From the NCBI RefSeq assembly GCF_000182925.2, contig NC_026501.1, positions 8,535,917-8,599,916 on the forward strand: a stretch of 64,000 nt of DNA, given 5' to 3'. Below are positions 57,501-64,000 of the stretch, in pieces (the first letter of the stretch is position 1; each line of letters begins with the position of its first letter). The stretch comes from Neurospora crassa OR74A. Lineage: Eukaryota; Ascomycota; Sordariomycetes; Sordariales; Sordariaceae. Both the position numbers and the translations under genes were made by a program. The notes under the pieces are model-generated. The model was given only the letters and a program-made list of their open reading frames with translations. It ran no database searches and had not been told where the DNA came from.

Positions 57501-59000
57501 TTGACGCAGATAGGTACGCTATTTCAGTTGGCTCACTTGGCAAGCGAAAACTTTGAAAGACAGACAGATGGAAAGACAGACAGATAGAAGCAGATGTTCA
57601 AAGGAAGTAAGGGGGTAAAGAAGAAAGCAAGCGCGGCTCGACAAACTCGTCTTGGGCCTTCACATTGGCATGAAAAATAAGCGGCCGCAGCGGCTATGCT
57701 GTAGCAGCGGCTGTGGCCTCAATGCAACTGGAGAAAAGAGGCTCAGGGGGAGGGAACTATACTCAGTTGTGTGACTGTGGGTGCGGCAGTGACGCTTAGT
57801 TAGGTCCAGGGCAGCAGCCAGCCAGCAGATGCGCGGTTAGATACCTTCCATTGACTGGTACACTGACGCAAGTGGACAGCTCCTTGCAGAGGGGTTGCGT
57901 GGTGTTGCAGCAATAAGCGAGGCAAAGGAGATCCCCCAGATCCGGATGTGCCGCAGTCCGAGATGGGCCATTCAAAGGAAAGGGACGAAACCGAACTGGC
58001 GCACAATGCATCAAATCCCCAGGTCTCTGAATCGCGGACGGGACGGAGGCGGTGCACAGTGAGTGTTGCCTGGCTGCTGACTCTTTCGTTTTGGTTTGTT
58101 GTCGGTACCAAAAATTCGTAATGCTCTTTCCCAAGTGGCTCCATGATGTCCACTGCGTCTAGTGTAATCGACCCCTGGTTCGTTAGTTCTTTTTGTTGTT
58201 GGGGGAGCCGGACGTTGGACGGAAGGGGCGCATGGTAACGGAATGAATGGGAAGGGCCAAGCCTTGGAGTGGTCATCCAAGGTTTATGTTTGCAGTCGTC
58301 GTCATCATCATCATCGCCGACCTCCATCTCTTAGTTCTCGTTATTTTTCTCTCTTTTCTGGTTTCAACCACTCTTTTTCCCTTTCCATCAATCCATCAAC
58401 TCGTCACTTTTCTTGGCTCCTCAGTTTACGTCGCCTCTTTGCACGTTCGCTTTCCAAACGCCGTCCTTTTTTTTTTTTGGTCTCAATACCACTATAAATA
58501 AAATACCCCCTAAACGCAAGGAGACATTCGCTTCGCCAGCATTCTCTCCGCCGATCGTTTCAGTATTGAGCTTTCTGGATGAATACGCTACGATAGTCTG
58601 CTTTTCGACTCCATTTCAGGCTGCAGTGTCATCGGACATTCAGTTGCTTCCCGGCTGCACAGCTTGCGTTACCTGGCTGCGTGACCTCGGCTGCCTCCAT
58701 TAAGCTCATCTCGCCTCTCCTTTTCATCACAGCATCGTTCTTGTGGGCTAGGTTGGACTGCGACAAGTAACCGTCGACTTACCTATTCCCCCTCCCAATA
58801 CCCTGTCATCATTTTGCAGAGTTTGTTCTTCGCGCAGTCGGATTCCAAGTACGAAGAAGCATCAGATCGGCGTTTAAGCCCTCCGAGACCCGCCGGCCTT
58901 TTCTTGACCGGACCCAACTCACCGGCCCTTCCGCTCGGACTCCCCGACATTTGAGAGGAGCCGCACCTATCCAAAGTCGAAATCGCAAACCATCGCAACC
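54524..59000. other. Intergenic region, 4.5 kb
   Basis: The left part is the bHLH 3' flank. The right part, from about 58280, is CT-rich with a T14 run near 58467-58482 and is probably the protease promoter and leader. I see no supported gene; short frames such as 56166-56444 (minus) and 57037-57543 (minus) are not family-like. Confidence 0.45.
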
Positions 59001-60639
59001 ATGAAGGGATACACATCATCTGCCCTTCTTCTGGGCCCTGCGCTGCTCTCTCAGCTTGCCCTAGCACAGCAAGCACCAAACGGCGTTGTCCATTGGGGCA
59101 TCCAGAAAAGGCACGCACCCAACGCACCAAACCGGCTTCTAAGGCGCGCCGGCCCGACGCATCAGGCAATTCTTCAAAATGAGCAGGCCCGAGGAGGATA
59201 CTTTGCGACATGCGCGATGGGGACGCCTGGGCAGAAAGTGACATTGCAGTTGGATACAGGCAGCAGCGACGTATGGGTACCGGACTCGACTGCATCAATT
59301 TGCAATAAGGGCGCGTGTGATCTGGGAAGTTGTATGTGACCTGCCGCTCCCTTATACCTGAGACGGCGTTGATGCCAACTAACAAACGTATTAGTCGATC
59401 CAAGCAAATCGGAAACATACACGGTGGTAGGGCAGGGTGAATTTGACATTTCATATGTGGACGGCAGTTCGTCCAAGGGGGACTATTTTACCGATGTTTT
59501 CAATATTGGCGGAACAACGGTCACCAACTTGACGATGGGCTTGGGAGCTCAGACGGATATTGCGTATGGCCTGGTGGGTATCGGGTATGCTATCAATGAG
59601 GCCATTGTGGGAAATAGCCATTCCCTGAGCTCCCAATACCCCAACCTGCCCGTTGCCATGGTCGATGATGGGTTGATCAACACAATCGCGTACAGTCTCT
59701 GGTTGAACGATCTTGGTATGTATAGCGCATGTTCTCGTTGACACGGACGCAAAGCTGACAATGTGGCATCGCATAGACGCGGGTGAAGGCAGTATTCTTT
59801 TCGGCGGCATCGACACAAAGAAGTATAAAGGCGACCTGACGCGAATCCGAATCTACCCTAGTAGTAACGGCTACTACTTCTCCTTCATCGTCGCCTTGAC
59901 ATCGTTACAAGCAATTAGTCCTAGCGGTAACGACACGCTTACCTCTCAGGAGTTCCCCATTCCGGTAGTGCTCGACTCGGGTACGACCCTGTCTTATCTG
60001 CCGCAAGACATCGTGGATCAGATCTGGCAGGAAGTCGGTGCAGAATACTCTGATAGGCTTGAGTTGGCTGTCATTCCCTGCTCGAAGAAGTCTAGTAACG
60101 GCTACTTTTCCTTTGGGTTTGCCGGCCCTGACGGCCCTCGCATCACTGTGCGGATGGACGAGCTGGTCCTCGATCTCACTAGTGGAGACCCTCCGAAGTA
60201 CACGAGCGGACCAAACAAAGGCCAGGATGTATGCGAGTTTGGCATTCAGAATTCTACCTCTGCGCCATACCTCCTTGGCGACACCTTCCTGCGGTCGGCA
60301 TATGTGGTCTACGATCTGGTCAACAATGAAATCGGCTTGGCGGAGACGGACTTCAACTCGACCGAAAGCAACATTGTGGCGTTTGCCAGCATGAGCGCGA
60401 CGATCCCGTCAGCAACACAGGCGCCAAATCAAGCGGCGGTCACCAATAGACCCGTTGCAACTATGCCATCATTTGCGGCGAGTTCAGGATTCTCGGATAC
60501 TGGTGGCTCGGGCAACGATGGTAAGGACGAGAATGCATCGGCAGGCATGCCAAGTGCATTTGGTGTCGCTCAGATGTCTGTGATGGGTATTGCGATGGTG
60601 TTTGCCATGGTTGGTTCTGGCGTATTCGTCTTGCTATAG
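59001..60639 (+). CDS. GPI-anchored aspartyl protease (yapsin/OpsB-like)
   Basis: Three exons (59001-59331, 59395-59715, 59777-60639) give 504 residues. The N-terminus is a signal peptide (hydrophobic to about residue 22, LALAQQA). A propeptide with dibasic sites (KR near 36-37, RR near 48-49) follows. Active-site motifs are LDTGSSDVWV (Asp about 85) and VVLDSGTTLSYLP (Asp about 284). Between them FDISYVDGSSSKGDYFTD is the flap region. The C-terminus has a Ser/Gly-rich stretch and a hydrophobic tail (GIAMVFAMVGSGVFVLL) that is typical of a GPI-attachment signal. Such enzymes work at the plasma membrane and wall, processing surface proteins. Introns have GTATGT donors, CTAAC or CTGAC branch sites and TAG acceptors, and phases agree. 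Some members are secreted without an anchor; here the tail favours anchoring. Confidence 0.9.
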
Positions 60640-61422
60640 GCTCTGCCATTGCATTCGGTTGGATTTGGATATGGCATTCCTTTTTTTTTCTTTGTTTTGG
60701 GAGTAGAAACGCACAGAACAGGATGATGACGATACCCCGAGGGGCGTAGCGTTAGTTGAAAAGAGTATTCGGTTTTGTTTTTGGATGGATCCTAACAATA
60801 CTCATTTATTACCTAGGACTTGGGTAGTTTGTTTATCCTATGGTCGGTACCTACTTTACGTGGACTAGGCATCATGGGTTGAAACAGTGAGGGATGGCAA
60901 TTGGGTATGGTATTGAGTTACTGTTCTGTTTGGAGTGGTTTGTTTATAGTGCTAGTAATGTATGATCAGTGTTCAACCTTCAACGAGTCTCGGATACTAA
61001 CTGTCCAAAGAAGATCAAGGTAGTGAGGTTGTCGATGTGGGTTCGTCGTGGCACGCTTCAGTTGATGATAAGTGTATGGACCTTGATGGTTCTTGGGGAG
61101 CTGTGTGTGGATGGAGTACCCAGCAGTCGATGGACGCACGCCCCCGATATTTAGCGCCATGGTACCCGCGCGATGGCCCCAGCAAAGATAAAAGTACCCA
61201 CTTAAAAATTTCGTGGGCAATGCCCGGGCTTTGGTAGAGTTCGTCCCGACTCCCCCCGCCGTCAGTTGCTGCCGCATCCGCATCCGCATCCCGCATCCCG
61301 CATCCTGCCCCGTGCTTCTCCTTTGGAAACTTTAGGTAGTTTTCCAAATCCACGGCACCACTCCTTCCTCCCCACCAGTCACTCCTTTCTCTTTCCTCCC
61401 CCTTCGCTGCGTGTGAGCGAAG
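60640..61422. other. Intergenic spacer between protease and MEF1
   Basis: This spacer has the protease 3' flank and the MEF1 promoter. The last 100 bases are CT-rich. I see no gene in it; the minus-strand open frame here is a shadow extending from MEF1. Confidence 0.5.
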
Positions 61423-64000
61423 ATGAGGGTGATTCGGGCTGTTGCTACTCTCCACGCCGGCCGCGCTGCCGCCGTGCGCCAGGGTGTTCGCTCCGTCAGT
61501 CTTGGAGCATGCCGCGCCGCCGTCGAGACGCCGTCCCTCCGGTCGGCCGGCTCCCAGTTTGAGAGCCGCCGTCTGTTCAGCAGGTCCTCCTACCTGAGGA
61601 ATGCTAACATGACTGCGGCCGAGATTGCGTAAGATATCTCCCGTGAAACGAAGGCTGTCATGGCTGGCGTCATAGCACCGGGCAGCATGCCACAGCAGCA
61701 GACCCGGCTGACAATACGCGCTGTATTTCTCTAGTCTCAAGCAGGCCAAGGAACTCGCCGCTTCCAACATGACCCCCGAGGCTGCTGCCGCCCGTATGAC
61801 CCCCGAGGAGGCCAAGAGACTGGCCCGTGTCCGTAACATTGGTATCGCCGTATGTGAACCCCAAACGCGCCCGAGATGAAAGATAAGAGACCGAGGACAG
61901 AGGACGGGGATAGAAGCTAAACAGCTAGCTATATACAGGCCCACATTGACTCCGGCAAGACCACCGTGACCGAGCGCATCCTTTTCTACACTGGCAGAGT
62001 CAAGGCCATCCACGAGGTTCGTGGTCGCGATGGTGTCGGCGCCAAGATGGACTCCATGGAACTCGAAAGAGAGAGAGGTATCACCATCCAGTCTGCCGCC
62101 ACTTTCGCCGACTGGAAGAAGAAGGAGAAGGGCGTGGAGGAGACCTACCACATCAACTTGATCGATACCCCCGGCCATATCGACTTCACCATCGAGGTCG
62201 AGCGTGCCATGAGAGTCCTTGACGGAGCTGTCATGGTTCTCTGCGCTGTCTCTGGTGTCCAGTCCCAGACCATCACCGTCGACAGACAGATGAAGCGCTA
62301 CAACGTCCCCCGTATCTCTTTCGTCAACAAGATGGATCGTATGGGTGCCAACCCCTGGAAGGCCGTCGAGCAGATCAACACCAAGCTCAAGATTCCCGCC
62401 GCTGCTATCCAGGTCCCTATTGGCTCTGAGAAGGAGCTCGAGGGTGTTGTCGACTTGATCGACATGAAGTGTATCCGTAACGACGGTCAGCGTGGTGTCA
62501 ACCTCAAGATCTCCAAGGAGATTCCTGCCGAAATCAAGGAGCTTTGCGAGCAGAAGAGACAGGAACTTATCGAGAAGCTCGCCGATGTCGATGATGAGAT
62601 TGCCGAGATGTTCCTTGAGGAGCAGACCCCTACCCCCGAGCAGATCAAGGCCGCCATTCGCCGCGCTACCATCGCCTGCAAGTTCACCCCCGTCCTCATG
62701 GGTTCCGCCATTGCCGACAAGGGTGTCCAGCCCATGCTTGACGCCGTTTGCGACTACCTCCCCAACCCCAACGATACCGACAACACTGCCCTCGACCGCT
62801 CCAAGGGCGAGCAGCCGGTCAAGCTCGTCCCTTACAACTCCCTTCCCTTCGTCGGTCTTGCCTTCAAGCTCGAAGAGAACCCTTACGGCCAGCTCACCTA
62901 CATGCGTGTCTACCAGGGCTCCCTCAAGAAGGGCGCCTACCTCTACAACTCCCGTGGCAACAAGAAGGTCCGTATCCCCCGTATCGTTCGTATGCACTCC
63001 AATGAGATGGAGGACGTCAACGAGATCGGTGCCGGTGAAATTTGCGCCGTCTTCGGTGTCGACTGCGCCTCTGGCGATACCTTCACCGACGGTGGTCTCC
63101 CTTACTCCCTAAGCTCCATGTACGTCCCCGACGCCGTCATGTCGCTCAGCATCAAGCCCAAGCGCTCCAGCGACGCCGACGCCTTCTCCAAGGCCATGAA
63201 CCGCTTCATGCGTGAGGATCCCACTTTCCGTCTCCATGTCGACGAGGAGTCGGAGGAGACCATCATCAGCGGCATGGGTGAGTTGCATCTCGAGATTTAC
63301 GTTGAGCGTCTCCGCCGTGAGTACAAGGTCGAGTGCGAAACTGGCCAGCCCCGCGTCTCTTACCGTGAGACCATCACCCAGAAGGCCGAGTTCGACTACC
63401 TTCTCAAGCGCCAGTCCGGTGGCCCCGGTGATTACGCCCGCGTCGTCGGCTGGATCGAGCCCAACCCCAACGGCGGTGAGGACAACCACTTCGAGTCGCG
63501 CGTCGTCGGCGGCACCATTCCCGACAAGTACATCTCTGCCTGTCAAAAGGGTTTTCAGGAGGCCTGCATCAAGGGCCCCCTGCTCGGCCACAAGGTCATC
63601 GGCTCCTCCATGGTCATCACCGACGGTGCCACCCACGTTACGGATTCGTCCGATTACGCCTTCAACCTCGCCGCCCAGATGGCCTTCGGCAAGGCCTTCA
63701 CCGCCGCCGGCGGCCAGGTGCTCGAGCCTCTGATGAAGACCACCATCTCGGCCCCCGCCGAGTTCCAGGGTAACATTCTCATGCTGATGAACAAGCGCGG
63801 CACCATTGTCGATACCGAGGTCGGCGCCGACGAGTTCACCATGGTCGCTGACTGCTCCCTGAACGCCATGTTCGGCTTCTCCACCCACTTGCGCGCTGCC
63901 ACCCAGGGCAAGGGCGAGTTCTCCATGGAGTTCAGCCATTACGCTCCTGCGCCGCCCCACCTCCAGAAGGAGTTGGTGCAAAAGTACCAGAAGGAGCTCG
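61423..64000 (+). CDS. MEF1: Mitochondrial elongation factor G (Mef1), 3' end outside window
   Basis: Three exons (61423-61628, 61735-61849, 61938 to the window end) give about 794 residues before the cut. The last visible residues ([12 protein letters not shown]) are close to the usual C-terminus, so little is missing. The N-terminus [18 protein letters not shown] is Arg/Ala-rich and a mitochondrial presequence. GTPase motifs are [14 protein letters not shown] (about 108), [18 protein letters not shown] and [14 protein letters not shown]. Domain IV and V motifs such as [14 protein letters not shown] and [16 protein letters not shown] follow. Mef1 is the ribosomal translocase of mitochondrial protein synthesis. 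Exon 1 ends in phase 2 at GTAAGA and exon 2 at GTATGT. Codon use is strongly C-biased, as expected for high expression, which leaves a long stop-free antisense frame. Confidence 0.95.

Noticed and set aside
61015-62997. 660-codon antisense frame opposite MEF1
   Set aside because: It mirrors the strongly C-biased codon use of MEF1 and has no family resemblance. The frame at 63109-63981 minus is rejected for the same reason.
1-64000. CRISPR array, operon or secondary-metabolite cluster
   Set aside because: No regularly spaced direct repeats were seen, the genes are eukaryotic with introns, and no backbone biosynthetic enzyme such as a PKS or NRPS is present.

Overview
The window looks like a euchromatic piece of a filamentous ascomycete genome, most probably a Sordariomycete close to Neurospora or Sordaria. 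The reasons are short introns (about 50-110 nt, a few longer) with GTAWGT-like donors and CTAAC/CTGAC-like branch sites, CT-rich leaders, codon use rich in C-ending codons, and a set of single-copy ascomycete housekeeping genes on both strands. I recognise 20 protein genes and one tRNA. I see no transposon, viral fossil, CRISPR array, secondary-metabolite cluster or RIP-degraded AT-rich block.

Layout. 0.7-7 kb: COG8 (Golgi tether), HEM25 (mitochondrial glycine carrier), and a large acidic/basic coiled-coil protein with a DUF8035-like C-terminus. 9-12 kb: prefoldin subunit 1 and an alkaline ceramidase. 13.5-22.3 kb: a TMF/Sgm1-type golgin, the proteasome assembly chaperone NAS6, the splicing factor PRP46 and the replication initiator ORC1. 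25-35 kb: a KH-like ascomycete protein, prefoldin subunit 5, a SET-MYND methyltransferase, a Yippee/Mis18-like zinc protein with an unresolved C-terminal exon, and the RNA exonuclease REX1. 35.4-42 kb: PEX5 (peroxisomal import receptor), a mitochondrial two-RRM protein whose ATG is split by an intron, and a two-TM orphan. 43.2 kb: tRNA-Gly(UCC). 43.3-52.9 kb: a gene-poor stretch with TACC/GGTA-type short repeats. 52.9-64 kb: a bHLH transcription factor, a GPI-anchored aspartyl protease and mitochondrial EF-G (MEF1), which is cut by the window end.

The genes do not form one pathway. Themes recur: Golgi trafficking (COG8, TMF/Sgm1), protein folding and assembly (PFD1, PFD5, NAS6), mitochondrial biogenesis (HEM25, RRM protein, MEF1) and nuclear RNA/DNA work (PRP46, REX1, ORC1). 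This is ordinary fungal gene mixing. Closely spaced divergent pairs (NAS6/PRP46, PFD5/SMYD, Mis18-like/REX1) probably share promoters.

I found no convincing new multi-gene system. The observations most worth a second look are an in-frame 68-codon acidic extension directly after the PEX5 stop codon, the near-exact 29/36-residue helical repeat in the DUF8035-like protein, the unresolved reading-frame change in the Mis18-like gene, the start codon split by an intron in the RRM gene, a stop-free 63-nt intron in ORC1, and the 9.6-kb gene-poor interval. All exon boundaries were assigned by eye from splice consensus, phase and family similarity, not by computation.
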